From assembly GCA_028274465.1 (NCBI GenBank), contig CM051456.1, forward strand, positions 115,249,397 to 115,313,396: a stretch of DNA of 64,000 bases. The letters are read 5' to 3'. The notes under the pieces are model-generated. The model had not been told where the DNA came from. It made no database searches and was given only the letters and a program-made list of their open reading frames with translations. Positions 1-12,525 of this stretch are shown here, in pieces. The first letter of the stretch is position 1, and every line of letters starts with the position of its first letter. A program made the translations under genes and the position numbers. This stretch comes from Plantago ovata (Eukaryota; Streptophyta; Magnoliopsida; Lamiales; Plantaginaceae).

Positions 1-130
1 AGGTTTTGGTTTACTTATCTATGAGTTTCCTGCTGACGGTCAACTGATACTCTGGTGATTTTCACTGTGATTGTCATATTTGATCTATTTCCTAGTGCAT
101 TTCACTTATTCTTCAATCTATCTATTCTAG

Positions 131-3100
131 GACTATTCTATGCAACCACCGAGCCAAGAACTTGTCGTTCGGGATTTACATGACAACACCTGGACTTTTC
201 GCCATATTTACCGGGGTAAGAATGCTATGCTAAATGTTAGCTATTTACGTCTAAGGTGAATTTGGTTTTAAATTTAAGGGGCTATTTCTTGTTATTCAGG
301 TCAGCCAAAGCGGCACCTTCTTACTACTGGTTGGAGTATGTTTGTAAGTGCAAAGCGACTCAGAGCTGGTGATTCTGTCCTGTTTATCAGGTAATTTCAT
401 AGGAAAAGCTCTTGCTGTTAACAAATCCATAGGAATATTCTTTTAAGACAAAATAATACCCCTTCAGCAAATATTTCTCTTTAAAAATCGTAAATGTATC
501 TTCCTAACTGATTAGTTCACAAATATCTGATGTGTTTAATGTTGTTTGCTAAAGTGAATTGTCCCATGCATAGCATTTAGGTGGAGGCTTAATAATCCAT
601 TTTGCTTGAATTTTTATGTACAGAGATGAAAAATCACAACTGTTGCTAGGAGTGAGGCGTGTTAACCGTCAGCAAACAACATTGCCATCTTCTGTTCTGT
701 CTGCTGACAGTATGCACATTGGAATTCTTGCTGCTGCTGCTCATGCTGCTTCTAACAGAAGTCCGTTCTCGATCTTTTTCAATCCAAGGTGCTGAGATAT
801 ACCTAGACTTAATTCATGCATACTGGTCCATCTCCATCTTTTATCCTTTGAGAGAACCAAAAAGGAAACAGATTGAAGTATCTAACTTATTATTGTACGT
901 TATACATTTTTACAGGGCCTGCCCCTCGGAGTTTGTCATCCCACTGGCCAAGTTTAGAAAAGCTGTTTATAGCTCACAACTCTCAATTGGTATGAGGTTC
1001 GGAATGATGTTTGAAACTGAAGAATCCAGTAAACGGAGGTATTTTTAAGAACCATACATTGCATCTTAGTTTTCTCTGTTTCATGCTGAATGCCCAATAT
1101 TAAAAGAGCCATGTCGAACAGGTACATGGGAACAATTATTGGTATAAGTGATGTAGACCCACTAAGATGGCCTAACTCAAAATGGCGTAGTCTTCAGGTA
1201 ATACTGGTTAATAATACTTGGTCATGCGCTATCTAGTTTCTTTCTTTCAAGGATTTTTGCTGTGTTCTTTCCAGTAACGTCGTTATTTTGAATCACAGGT
1301 GGAATGGGATGAGCCTGGGTGTGGTGACAAGCAAAACAGAGTTAACCCGTGGGAGATTGAGACTCCTGAAAGTCTCTTCATTTTCCCATCTCTCACCGCT
1401 AATCTCAAACGTCCTTTCCACTCGGCTTTCCTAGGTAGTTCCCCTTTTTCTCTCCCCCGAATTACTTGCACTCAATTCATTCATGATGTATTGGTTAACT
1501 ATAACTGTTTTCATTTCACCCCACATTTCCACTTTACATATGGCTTCCAGATGATGCTAATGCTTGTGATGTGCAAATTCTGATTGAAGAATGTATGCGA
1601 CCGTTTAAAAAAAAAAATGTATTGTGTGAATACTTGCCACTTTCTAGCTCTTTGATGAGCAATGCTTTAATGTCCTTCCTTTACATCAGCCTTCGTATCT
1701 CTGCGGGCTGTGAGGTTATCTCTCTGACTGTAAATTCTTTTTATCAGGAGGACAACCAGAGTGGGAAACCATGATTAATAGGCCCTTTCACCGAATTCCG
1801 GACAGCTCACTCGGGGATATTCCATGCCCCCCAGTGTCGAGTCTTTGGACTGATCAACTGATGAAAATGCTTTCCAAGCCTCATGGAGCAGTTGCTCCAG
1901 TGAACATGTCAGCTTCACCTTCCATGCACATTGTGAAGGACACCATGCCCAAAGAAGCAATTCCTCTTGTCCAATCGACAGTGAAGCACAAACCAGAGCT
2001 CTTAGCTCCTGAAGGAGAATGTCAATCTCAAAGTCTTAGTAGCCAACCCAGTAACACAAACTCACACATGCCTGCAGTACCAACATCACCCGTGAAATCG
2101 GGAAATCAAACTTCTTCTGGTGCAAGTGAATTATCGAAGGTAGAAACTGTGCTTTCAACAGATCAATTCAGCCAGTTCCAGTTAACGAGGCAATGCAGCG
2201 AAGACAAACTGCCAGTTAAGCCTACGATGAATCAACAAGATGCCCTGAATGACTTCACAACCATGAACCAAAACATTGGAAGCTTACCTATGCAAATGAG
2301 TCCCTGGATTCTCCAAACTCCACAAGTTGATCAACTGCAATCAGATTCTGTTGCCCCGAGTGGTTTACTTCAGTATCCTGTTGATTTTAATTCGTATTCT
2401 CCAGGTTATCCTCCATCGGGATCTTTTAGAAATCCTGGATCTTTATCTATGACGAAGAAATCTGATCAGTCTTCAACTTCATCCGACCGTTTATATACTG
2501 GACAAGAACTGTGGGACAATCAGTTGAATAACTCCAAGAGCATGGATAATCTTCCTGCCCACTTGCCACATCAAGACATGTTGACCGTTCAGTATGGTTC
2601 GTGTAGTTATAAAGACCTGTCAGAAGTGAGTCACAACCAGAGTGACATATATAGTTGTTTCAATCTTGATGGTAGTAACAGCGGCAGTACAGTTATTGAT
2701 CCTTCTGTTTCGAGCACAATTCTGGATGATTTCTGTACAATAAAAAGTACGAATTTCCAGAGTCCATCTGATTATCTTGTTGGGAACTTTTGCTCGACTC
2801 AAGATGTCCAGTCCCAGATTACATCAGCTAGCTTAGCAGAGTCACAGACCTTCTCTATACAAGAATATGCTGACAACTCGGGTGGAGCTTCTTCAAGCAA
2901 TGTTGAGTTCGATGAAAGCAATCTTTTGCTGCAAAGCTCGTGGCAGCAAGTTAATCCACGCTTCCGAACATATACTAAAGTAAGCTTACCATTACTGATA
3001 GTTATAATCTCTACAAAAGTCTTACTAATATAATTACCGGTTTTAATTCCTTATGATAAAATATGTTCACAGATTCAGAAGGCTGGATCAGTTGGAAGGT

Positions 3101-3476
3101 CTATTGATGTCTCAATTTTCAAGAATTACGATGAACTACGTCGTGAAATAGAACGCATGTTTGGTCTAGAAGGCTTGCTGAATGACTCAGGTTCCGGGTG
3201 GAAGTTGGTCTACGTTGACTTTGAAAACGATGTTCTTCTAGTTGGAGATGATCCCTGGGAGTAAGTACAAATTATAAGCATAATTCAACTAAATCATAGT
3301 ATAACTGCTTTTCCTTTTCAAAAAATCTAACTTGACATTTATGTTGTAGGGAATTTGTGGGGTGTGTTAGGTGCATCAGGATATTATCGCCATCAGAAGT
3401 TCAGAAGATGGGTGAAGAAGGAATGCAGCTTCTGAACTCGGCTGGCTTGCAAGGTGTTAATGGCGCGACGTCTTGA
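131..3476 (+). CDS. ARF5: Auxin response factor 5 / MONOPTEROS-like (5' partial)
   Basis: DNA-binding transcriptional activator of auxin-responsive genes in the nucleus; MONOPTEROS patterns embryo and vascular tissue. Nine exons fit: 131-215, 300-390, 624-788, 916-1038, 1122-1197, 1299-1434, 1748-2979, 3073-3260, 3350-3476 (2223 nt, 740 codons plus TGA). The window opens in an intron, so the start and the first part of the B3 domain are missing. Visible in order: end of the B3 domain ([32 protein letters not shown]), the Auxin_resp domain ([13 protein letters not shown] to [12 protein letters not shown]), a long Q/S-rich middle typical of activator ARFs, and a C-terminal PB1 domain ([18 protein letters not shown]; conserved lysine and GDDPWEEF acidic motif) for ARF/Aux-IAA pairing. 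The tail [12 protein letters not shown] before PB1 and the ending LLNSAG are ARF5-like rather than ARF6/7/8-like. Convergent with the CCCH gene, 0.9 kb away. Confidence 0.93.
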
Positions 3477-4381
3477 AATGGGCGCGGTAGAGACGATTCT
3501 AACTGATTTACATGTAACAGGTTCATTTGGTAGGATGAGATCAGAAGACTTGATTGATGTTTAATTGTCTACGCAGTCGGTAGTAGTATCGGCTTATGGA
3601 TCCCACGAAGCCGTATGATGTGTTAGTGATTTGATGTAACATGTTGGTTTGCTAGAGTGGTTTGTTGGAATAGAGAACTAGTGAACTCTTGACATAGCCT
3701 CTCATAATGAATGCCTTTGTGTAGAGTTGCTTGTGTTCAATGAAATGAAATCTACTAGCATAACATTTGTGGCTTTCCAGAAAATTACCATGCATCTTAT
3801 CTGCTTCATGTAGTTAACACTTAACGCACTGCTTTTGTACTGAGTTTGTGTTCGTATGCGTTTATCAGAGGGCGAACGACAAAGCTTCCCTCATCACATT
3901 GTGCTACAATAAATCAATCAGAATAAGAACCCGAGATTCAGGCTTCTGTATTTCAATCTTATTGTTCTTGATTTGTAATCCAGTACATGTTCGGGCCATG
4001 AACCATGTTTAGGTAGAAACTAAAGTTGTAGATGCAGACATAATAATCAAATACTACCATATGTAATCTACAGACTAAGGAAACGCAGAAAAAGAGAGTA
4101 TTAGGCCAAAAGAAAGTCGCCAAAACAAAAAGGGAATCCATAGTATATCTCTTCACAAAGGTGAAATACTGAAATGTCATCAGGTCAAAACTCAAAACCA
4201 CATTTGTAGGACAATCCATTTAAATACTTTAAAAGCAAGACAAGAGAAGCCTCTTCTGATCCGTAATTTTGAGTGGGGAAAAAGCTCATTACCACGGATG
4301 AAACATAAGTTATTGAAGCAAAAAAGTATAAAAGTTAGAAATAGAGAGCATTGATCACATAACGATATACACAAGCAAATG
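3477..4381. other. Convergent intergenic region
   Basis: Downstream DNA of two tail-to-tail genes (ARF5 and the CCCH gene). It holds the ARF5 3' UTR and probable poly(A) signals such as AATAAA near 3909. No open reading frame here resembles a protein family. Confidence 0.6.
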
Positions 4382-7300
4382 TTATGTACCAGTTATCTCT
4401 CTATCCATTTTCATTCTCTTTGAGCTCTGGACATCTGGGTTACCACTTACCCTTTGCTGGGGTGATGGGTCATGCTGAAACGAGCAACTAGCCCCATTCC
4501 TGCAACCCCTTGAAGTATTGAAATAGATGCAAGGCTTCATTATCTTAGGTTTTGAATCTCTATGTTGGGTCATGTGCATAGATTCTTGACTACCCCGTGA
4601 AGGTTGGTTGCTCTGGTGAGTGTATGGTGGCAACATATTTGGTCTTTCATTTCCAGGATGCTGCATGAGATTCTTCTTATTTGACTGTTCCTGACCAGTT
4701 CCAAATTGTGGTGCATTCTCCCATGTTCCTGCTCCGTGTTGCTGGATGAGGCTTTTGTAATAATTCACATCTTTCTTTACAGGTGCGCCTACAGTAGGAG
4801 GTGTTGAAGAAATCACATCAGGTGCAGCAGATTGCCTTACATTGGTAACTGGTGGTCTTAATGTATTTGGAGGATAAAAAGGAGGGGCTGTTGATGAAAA
4901 TGAAGGTTTAGCCAGTTCTGGTCTTGGAGGATTGACCATATCAAATGAACTTTTCGGAACTGAGCTCATATGAGGAGAATATGGAGTGCTCGTAGAAGGC
5001 ATACTATTTTGTGGAGGATTTGGCATTACAATAGATGGCCTGGTCTGTGAGTTGGAAGATGGTGCAGTGTGCATATTAGAGGGTACATTGTTCATATGTT
5101 GTGTACTGATTGGCATACTTCGGAAACTGGAGGATGCTGTGTTTTGGGTAACGGAGGATGCAACTTGGCTATTGACGAGCTGCTCAATCATTTTCGGGTC
5201 ACTGAGAAGTCGAAGTAGCAAGTCATGGTCAATGAGTTTTCCTGAATCACTGCTAGACATAACAGCTGACACTGCGGCCTGTGCAGCTGCTACAACTTCA
5301 GGAGTAACATTTCCAACAGATGAAAGAGTGCCACTGGGTTGTGAGATCATCGCATTGTTGTTCACTGATGTGGAGCCATCTGGTACAGCATCCTCGTCTT
5401 CAATTGGTGTGACAGGAATCACCGGTGCGTTCTGGTTATTGTTGACCGAGTTATCAACTGATGAAGTCGGGCTGTACAAGGACAACAACAGGTTTAGAAA
5501 TAAAAAGCCCAGAATATGACAGATAATTTCTCAAAAAAAAACAAAAAACAAAAAGAATGACAGATAACCACATGAGAGATGGACTGTAGGTGTTGTGATT
5601 TTGATTCCAACTTCTATTTTTACCTTATTCAGTGTTGTCGGTGTGGGTGTGTTCGATTAGAGTGTACTAATACACTCTCAAATCGTTGGAATATTACTTT
5701 CTATTGATTTAATAAATTTTTGCTGTTTAAAAAAAATTACTAGAACTACGTTTGCCAAGAGAAATAAAAGTTGGTTATGCCAGATTGACCATTAATAAAA
5801 ATTGAGTTTTATTTTCTTAGCTTCATTAGATAAATAAGGTAAGGGTGAGGAGCTATGTTTTGAAACCCAGAGCCGGACATTAACTCAGTCACCTTATGAA
5901 GTCGAGGTTCAACCGGGCCAACCAAGGTCAACTTGACTCTTTGCTTCTATAAATAAAATTATATTAACTTTATTATATATTACTCCATATTATTGTAAAT
6001 AAAATGGGGTCAATGACTTTTGACCAAAGTGTTAAACCGGATCAACCCAGCGGATTTCAAAACATAGGTGAGGAGTCTGTATATATCCATAATCTTGGCC
6101 TAGAATATTAAGGAGCTTATCTCCAGGTCTTTTTAATACTTTAGTTTTAAAACTGACCATGTCCAAATTCAGATTGTTCAAGTCCATGTTTTACAGATCT
6201 CCATCATTCTCTCCTCTTAACAATGAAGCCTTTTCATTCATTTATAGCTCTTCATCATCTCTCCTCTTAGTACATTGGGGTTTAGCTCTATTTACAATTT
6301 AAATGTCTTGATTAGAACATTTCAAAAGGGGTCATATTAGGAGTAAAACTTAACCTAATATTTCATACCAAACAAAATTAAGATAACTTATCTCAATTAT
6401 TCTGAACTTCTATTATGTTTATCTCTATGTTTATCTACACTTATTTTCATCATTAAGTTTTCCGAGCGAAGTTAAAAATAATAATGATGATTATCATCAT
6501 TATTACTAGTATATTATTATTGTTATATTTCTTTTTTCCCACATTATAGAAAGTATGGAAGGGGAAAAGAAAACAGCTAAACAGAGGTACTCATCGCACT
6601 TTCGAGGAATTGCTGATGGCCTTGGATATATCGCCTCAAGTACCCCCAGCTCTCTTTCATTCTGAGCTGCTATTTCTGAGCTTTCTTCTCCTGCAACCAC
6701 TCGCCAATCACTGTTCACCTTAAACTGTAAACAAAACATGTGTAAGGAAGAGAACAAAATCTTTTTTCTTTTCCAACACAATTATACAAATGTGATATAT
6801 TTACTGCAATGACACGACATACTGAGAAACAAAAGAGAAAAATCCCAGAAAACATTCCTATAAGTACAAAGCTAAAACCATTATCTGCCTCAAGCAAGTG
6901 AAACATGAAACGGAGCCCTTCAGACCTCTTATGACCATCATACTCTCTGCATAGTTGCATTTTAACAGATACATCACATTGAAACAAAAGATATTAATGG
7001 TGCATTGACTTACTCTGGGGGGTGTTTTCCACTTAACCAACGGTATTTGAGATAAATTAACTCTCCACATATTTGAAGGCTGTATTCCTTCAAACCCGGG
7101 AGGCAAGTTGTCATCAGATCCTGCACCTGAATGTTCTGGCCCAAAAGCCTTGGCCTGGAGGTGGTCTTGTGTACCTGAACCAACCTGGGAAGGGGAGTCT
7201 TCCGACAGAAATAGCCTCACCTATTAAAAGAGATAAAAATGTATTAGCTTAATGGATCGCACCGCAAACAGAAACCCCAACAAGTAAATAATAATCACTC

Positions 7301-9779
7301 TAAATTACCACACGTTCTATAGTCAGAAATGATTATCATGCATTTCACTGGACTGAAGCAGATTCATAGCTTCAATAGTCCATCTATAAATTCATGCTTC
7401 AAAGATAGCAGGGTGGATAACCTTGTAAGCAAGGTACCATTATTCAAGCTTACATTTGGGAGCAAAAAGACACATCATTTTATAAAATATTGGTAAGCTA
7501 CACTTAATTACGAGAAGACAGTCAAATGCCATTTTACATGTAAAGCGCTTCAGTTCACAATATCATATTCCACTCTCATTTTTTATTTTTTTTTGGACAG
7601 AAAGGATGTTTTTATTCCGCTAAGCAGTTAATTACAAACTAGATCAATCACTCGGCCATACAAACAAATCCCCTTGGCTATAGGGGGTTACAAAATTAAG
7701 CAGCAACGTATTATTGCATTGTAGCTAGACACTTGGAAATCAATGAACCCAAATCCATCAACTGCAGCCCTGTTACAGTTCTTCAACAAACATCTACTTG
7801 GTGAATACCACTCTCACAATAACTTTACAGTTAGCAAGACACAAATTTCTGTCCACTCCATCTAGTAGCCATGCAATATATAACAGCAAAGATCGTCAAC
7901 CATCCAACTCTGTTTTGTTAAGAGTTCCATAAAAAAAGGCCTACATTTCATTAAGAGAAAACAGTGGAAGAAAAAAGGTTGAAGATAAGTGTCCGGTTGT
8001 ATTGGATTTCTTGTGAAATACTGGAAAATCTTGTCCAGCATAGGAAAAGATGGCAAGTCTGAGATGTTTTGGGTTAAATTTGATTTCACTATCAATTAAA
8101 CTCCCTACCCTCAACTAAGAGCACAGAAACATGTTACTGTAGGCTATAGAAATCACAACCTGTTGGAATTCCAGGAAACAAATGACCTCTGACAAGTCAT
8201 AACTTTCCCTGACAAGTTTTTCTCAAGTGTGAATCAACCCATTTCGTTTGTCTCAAACCATGCAAGTCAAGTAAACTGAATTTATTTACATACTGCATTC
8301 TCAACAAGTGATAGTGTAACAATTTGTTTACACCAGAGTTTTTATGTACTAATTTATGTTCTGAAAATTAGTGAACTTCTGTTGGGATTGCAAGGCAAAA
8401 GGCACGGATTTCTTTTCCTTCCTTTCTTGAAATACTTGAAAGTAGAAACCAGTAGAGCTCAAACAACTAAAAAAGAAAAGAAATTCCAAAGGCAGCTACA
8501 AGTTAAGTGACTGCAACCAGTTGGAACATACCAAGCTGCTCTCTTTTTCATGTTAATATTCCATTGCATATATTACCAATCTGAATTATCCACAATATAA
8601 GAAACATGACTGTTCATCACAAAAGGGTTACAAGATTCTGTAATGTATAGCATGAAAATAGGTTTGTTCAGGAGTTATTCATAGGACCCTAGGAACTTAA
8701 ACAACTTGACTGAAAGAAGATGATTATGAAGGGGCAGAAAGGAATGATGCAGGAACATAATGGGAAAGAATGTTTAATTATGAATGTAAGGGATAAATTA
8801 AAAGAAAACTTGTCTTCACAAACCAGTCGTCTGCAATCTTATTGATGATCTCAGGCTTCAAATCGAATAAAAATATACGGACGACAAAGTGCTGGAATAT
8901 ACATCACACTTCTACAAATATCCTTTATATTTAGGAAAAAGGAAATTTTAGTTCATATTGCCATAGAACAGAAGAAAGCAATAGATTTCTACGGGAGCGG
9001 CACACGGAGGTCCAAAGATCAACTTGTTGCTCAAAGGTCTAGAATCTCAATCATATGACATGGTGGCAGAGTAAATAAAAAGAAACTGACTAAGACATGT
9101 TACATTAATTACACATTTTTCAGTTGAGAGTTAGAGAAGAACACATAGTAGTCACACAACAGCACATAACATGAACAACGTCCACTGAAATATGAGAGAT
9201 ATGGACCAAATTAAACATGCTGATCAACAAAAAAAGGACCACTAAGATAACCAGGCACCAAGCCACTTACATCCCAGTACATGCTTGGAATCATTCCAAG
9301 ACCTAAGGAAACTCTTAACACCAAACTATAAGCTCTCACTTCACAACAAGTCTTGACATATATAAGACTTTCCTGTGGAATCCACTTGTAAATAGAGAGC
9401 ACTTGGATTATATTCCGACTGTGCAAGGCTTGGTATCCCTTTGGAATCATTTTCTGTGATTACTTGAATGAATTTTTATAGAGTTCCACACATCCATCAC
9501 ACTTGAAACTTTTTAGTTATAACTTGATAGGGTTCCACAGATTACCATCACACTTGAATTATTTTCTGACTGTTCAAGGCTTAGTATCTAAACATGAAAA
9601 AGGCAATGCTTCTCACACTGGTTGTTCTTATGAGAAATAAAGATAGGTATAACTTATCTAATAAAACAAACAGCAATAGATACAAATGTTCGAAATTGAT
9701 GCACCACAATATCAGTGACACTCATAGGATCTGTGATTACTTGGATTACGTTTATAGAGTTCCACAGAATACAATCACA

Positions 9780-9823
<44 letters not shown>

Positions 9824-11054
9824 GGGGGTAGGGGATCTGTGGGCTGGGGTTCTCGCAATGGAATAATTCGAGTGTAACCATTAACACCGTCAAAATAAAC
9901 AAGAAATTCTTGTTTCCTTGGTATATCCCAGCTCACCTTTACCAACTTTCAACTTTTCCTCTACTTTCTGAGTCCTCTGGCTAATACTTGCCATAGTTGC
10001 CACAGACCAGGCAGCTTGAAATTTATCCCACCTGTCAAAGTTGACATTTTGGCATTGGATAAATTCCTTGACCATAACTGAAACAACTTTAACCACTTCA
10101 TCCATGCAACCTTTGAGCAAAAAGGAGACCACAGGCTCTCTCAAAAACATGTAATTTTATCTATCCCATACATCCTGATATCATCAGCACTCAGGCTGTC
10201 AGGTAAGCTGAGGAGTGTGTACTTAACCAATCCACAACACTAATCACCACTCCCTAATCCCATGATATAAAATGCTAACAACATCATAGACTCAAGTAGC
10301 CGAAATTCAAGTTTTGCGCAGAGACCATCACATGCATGAAGGCCATGAACTTTCATCAGAGACAAAAAGAAAAAAAGACCACTTTGCACAGAAACAATCT
10401 ACTTCAATGTAACACAAGACACTGCTCCTAAACATTACTATGCAATAACAAGCTACTTCATTTTAATGAAACAATACATTGACACTAAGAACACAGCCAC
10501 TGCTTCTAAACATTATGCAATAACAATCTACTACAGTAGATTCTTTAACATATATAGACACAAAGAACACATCCACAAAACAGAAGAGAAACAAATAAAG
10601 GAAACACCTTTAACTCAGTATCAGTTCAGCAGTCACATTCAAGCAAAGGCCATTCACATTAACGCATAACAACAAGCATGTTCCCATGATATACAAAAAT
10701 AGGTACATTTCAATTTAGCTTTACTATTTTCCCCTTCCCATTATAAGGGGGGATTTCAGCTTTATATGTTAGCATTTCAACTCCACAGTCATCAAACACT
10801 TGAACCTTTTAGTATACCAGTCAACAATTTCACTTCAAGGATGATCAAACATTCCAAACAACAAATTCTCAGTTGAGCATTGAATAAGTCCAATTCAATC
10901 TTGATGGTAAAAACTGGTGCACCGAAATCATCGAGGAAAAAGAAGGAAAAAAAAAAAGGAATGAGGAAAAAACACAGATATAAATAATATATACCTGACA
11001 AAGATTAAAATCGGAAGCCCAAGTAACCCTTTTGGATTTCTGCGATCTTCTCAT
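4382..11054 (-). CDS. CCCH zinc-finger protein, C3H6-like
   Basis: Putative nuclear RNA- or DNA-binding protein of the plant CCCH family, closest by recall to Arabidopsis C3H6 (At1g19860). Four exons: 11054-10995, 7220-7014, 6724-6591, 5471-4382 (1491 nt, 496 aa). Start MRRSQKSKRVTWASDFNLCQ is the family N-terminus; the acidic motif RLFLSEDSPSQVGSG and LPPGFEG follow in exon 2, SDWRVVAGEESSE in exon 3. Exon 4 has VIPVTPIEDED, an alpha-helical block DLLLRLLSDPKMIEQLVNSQ, a P/S/M-rich stretch, YYKSLIQQHG, and one C-X8-C-X5-C-X3-H finger (C448, C457, C463, H467) near the C-terminus. Intron 1 is 3.8 kb. The 5' leader is CT/GA rich with a TATA-like run near 11394-11404. A rearranged tandem copy lies at 16.6-19.5 kb. 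Confidence 0.9.
5472..6590 (-). other. Intron 3 of the CCCH gene
   Basis: The intron joins exon 3 (ending with two codon bases at 6591) to exon 4 (starting at 5471); GT at 6590-6589 and AG at 5473-5472 on the minus strand. AT-rich, with ATT/ATC-rich simple sequence near 6480-6520. Nothing coding is visible. Confidence 0.65.
7221..10994 (-). other. Large first intron of the CCCH gene (3.8 kb)
   Basis: GT at 10994-10993 and AG at 7222-7221 (minus strand). It contains a poly-T-led block around 7580-7720 that looks like the reversed 3' tail of a retroposon, several degenerate direct repeats (bases like GTGATTACTTG...TATAGAGTTCCACA near 9456, 9530 and 9732), a (GT)19 microsatellite at 9783-9820 and a coding-like minus-strand stretch at 9890-10195. 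Confidence 0.7.
9783..9820. repeat. (GT)19 microsatellite
   Basis: Uninterrupted GT dinucleotide run of 38 bp inside intron 1 of the CCCH gene. Short open frames of VCVCV or HTHTH here are artefacts of the repeat. Confidence 0.95.
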
Positions 11055-11655
11055 TTTTAAGAAATCAAAGATATGTTGTATATCCGATTGGATTCGGTAT
11101 TCCCAAATATCTTCTTCTTTAACAACAACAACAACAACAAACAATCTTATAAATTCAGTCTGGTTTAAGCATGAATCAAGTAGCCATCTTCGAGTTTTGT
11201 GTTCAATTTAACGATGGAAGTCTTTTGCTTCTGCCAATCGATTGAGAGAGAGAGAGATGAGGGTGAGGAGAGGAAGAAGATAGAAAACCCTAGATAGGAG
11301 TCTCAGCAGATCCTCTTGTTTTATTTTTTTCGCCTCTTTGGATTTTGATTTCTTTTCATCAGTTTTTCTCTTTTTTTCTCTCAATCGGTTGCATTTATAT
11401 ATATTGTAGGGCTGGCTTCCTGGCTGGCTGTGAAATACTAGTAGATGGCTAATTTGGACAGGAATCTTCTTCCTTGCTCGACTTGAATTACAATTACACC
11501 CTCCGAATCAAGATGAGACTTGAGAGAAGGATTGGAAGTTTTACCACGAGTCCACCACATGATAGAGTTTCACTTTTTCAAAAACACTCCGTTTTTGGCA
11601 GAAAAAAAAAAAATTAAAAATCATATATTTTCTAGTTTCTACATGCAAATTTGCA
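11055..11655 (-). promoter_or_regulatory. Promoter and 5' leader of the CCCH gene
   Basis: Upstream of the ATG at 11054 the minus strand has a GAA/GTT repeat (about 11123-11142), a CT-rich leader (GAGAGAGAGAG on plus near 11246) and a TATATATAAA-like box near 11394-11404, a usual plant core promoter arrangement. No gene seen between this and the repetitive DNA starting near 11656. Confidence 0.5.
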
Positions 11656-11905
11656 TTTTTTTTAAACATAAAAAACTGTCATTAAGCCCAAAAATTTATA
11701 CAAGATTAAATGGGACATACCCCAAGGTGACACAAGATATATCACTACTACCAAGTACAAAAGAGGGTCCAGTTAGCCAACGAAGCTAATGTCCAATTAG
11801 CCAACGAAGCTAATGGAAGAAACAAAGCGGGACGGCCCCCGAAAGACTCTAGCTAAATTATGATCCCCGGAAAGCCTAAAACTGAAGCAATGACTGTAAC
11901 AATGA
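11656..11905 (-). mobile_element. Probable retroposon 3' end (left part of an interrupted insertion)
   Basis: Starts with a T-run (near 11658) followed by AT-rich then more GC-rich unfamiliar sequence, the look of a reversed LINE/SINE 3' tail. It contains a 20-bp tandem duplication (AGCCAACGAAGCTAATG at 11776 and 11800). It is cut at about 11905, where sequence belonging to the LTR retrotransposon begins. The right part may continue at 15222. Family not identified. Confidence 0.3.
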
Positions 11906-11951
11906 GGTTGGCATGAACCTTGAGGACAAGGTTCGTTTCAGGGGGGTGGTA

Positions 11952-12441
11952 TGATGGGCCCACGTGTGTTTGGGCCTATACGACCGCGTTTCAAGGCCCC
12001 AGGTCAGCGTGGTCAGCCGGCTTGGGCAAGGGGTTAGAGTTATTAGCTTTTCCTTTTATTATTTAATTACCTAGTTAGAGTCAGTTAACTTGTTGGTTAA
12101 GAATAGGTTAGGAGAAAGATTCTAGAACCGATTAGATCGACTAAATCTCACCTTTCTGCCTTATTGGATAAGAGCAGAACTTGTCCAACAAGTCGTATCT
12201 TTACTATTTAAGCATTGTACTATTTTCATTATTTTCATAGTTGATTATTGATTGAGTCGAAAGCTCTGGTGTTCTTGTGCACAAACCCCGATGTAATATA
12301 ATTCTTGTGTTAGTTACTTCATAGGCAGATTATTCTTGTGTAACGGCTTGTCTAGTACGTGATCTTGTGGTCTTGCTAGAGTTTTACTGATTTTCTGCAA
12401 TTCTCCATATTTTCTAGTTCTTTCTCTTTTGGGCTCCATCA
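11952..12441 (+). repeat. 5' LTR (490 bp)
   Basis: Begins TGATGGGCCCACGTG and ends GGGCTCCATCA. By eye about 20 substitutions and two 1-bp indels separate it from the 3' LTR, roughly 96% identity, so insertion is fairly recent but not fresh. Several differences are GTCAGC versus GTCGAC, typical of decay at CG sites. Confidence 0.92.
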
Positions 12442-12444
12442 GCT

Positions 12445-12460
12445 TGGTATCAGAGCCAGG
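12445..12460 (+). other. Primer-binding site, initiator tRNA-Met type
   Basis: TGGTATCAGAGCCAGG lies three bases after the 5' LTR and matches the usual plant retrotransposon site complementary to the 3' end of initiator methionine tRNA. Confidence 0.85.
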
Positions 12461-12525
12461 TTTGAATATCTCAAAACACACGTTTCCGCACTAGTAACCG
12501 ATTTTCAGTAAGAACCAAAATCACC

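Noticed and set aside
659..1048. 129-codon plus-strand frame over ARF5 exons
   Set aside because: It reads exon 3, an intron and exon 4 in the wrong or mixed frame; the B3/ARF homology fixes the true frame and splice sites.
4986..5519. 177-codon plus-strand frame opposite the CCCH gene
   Set aside because: Antisense shadow of exon 4 with no family resemblance.
9594..9902. Two opposing frames ending in VCVCV or HTHTH
   Set aside because: Produced by the (GT)19 microsatellite.
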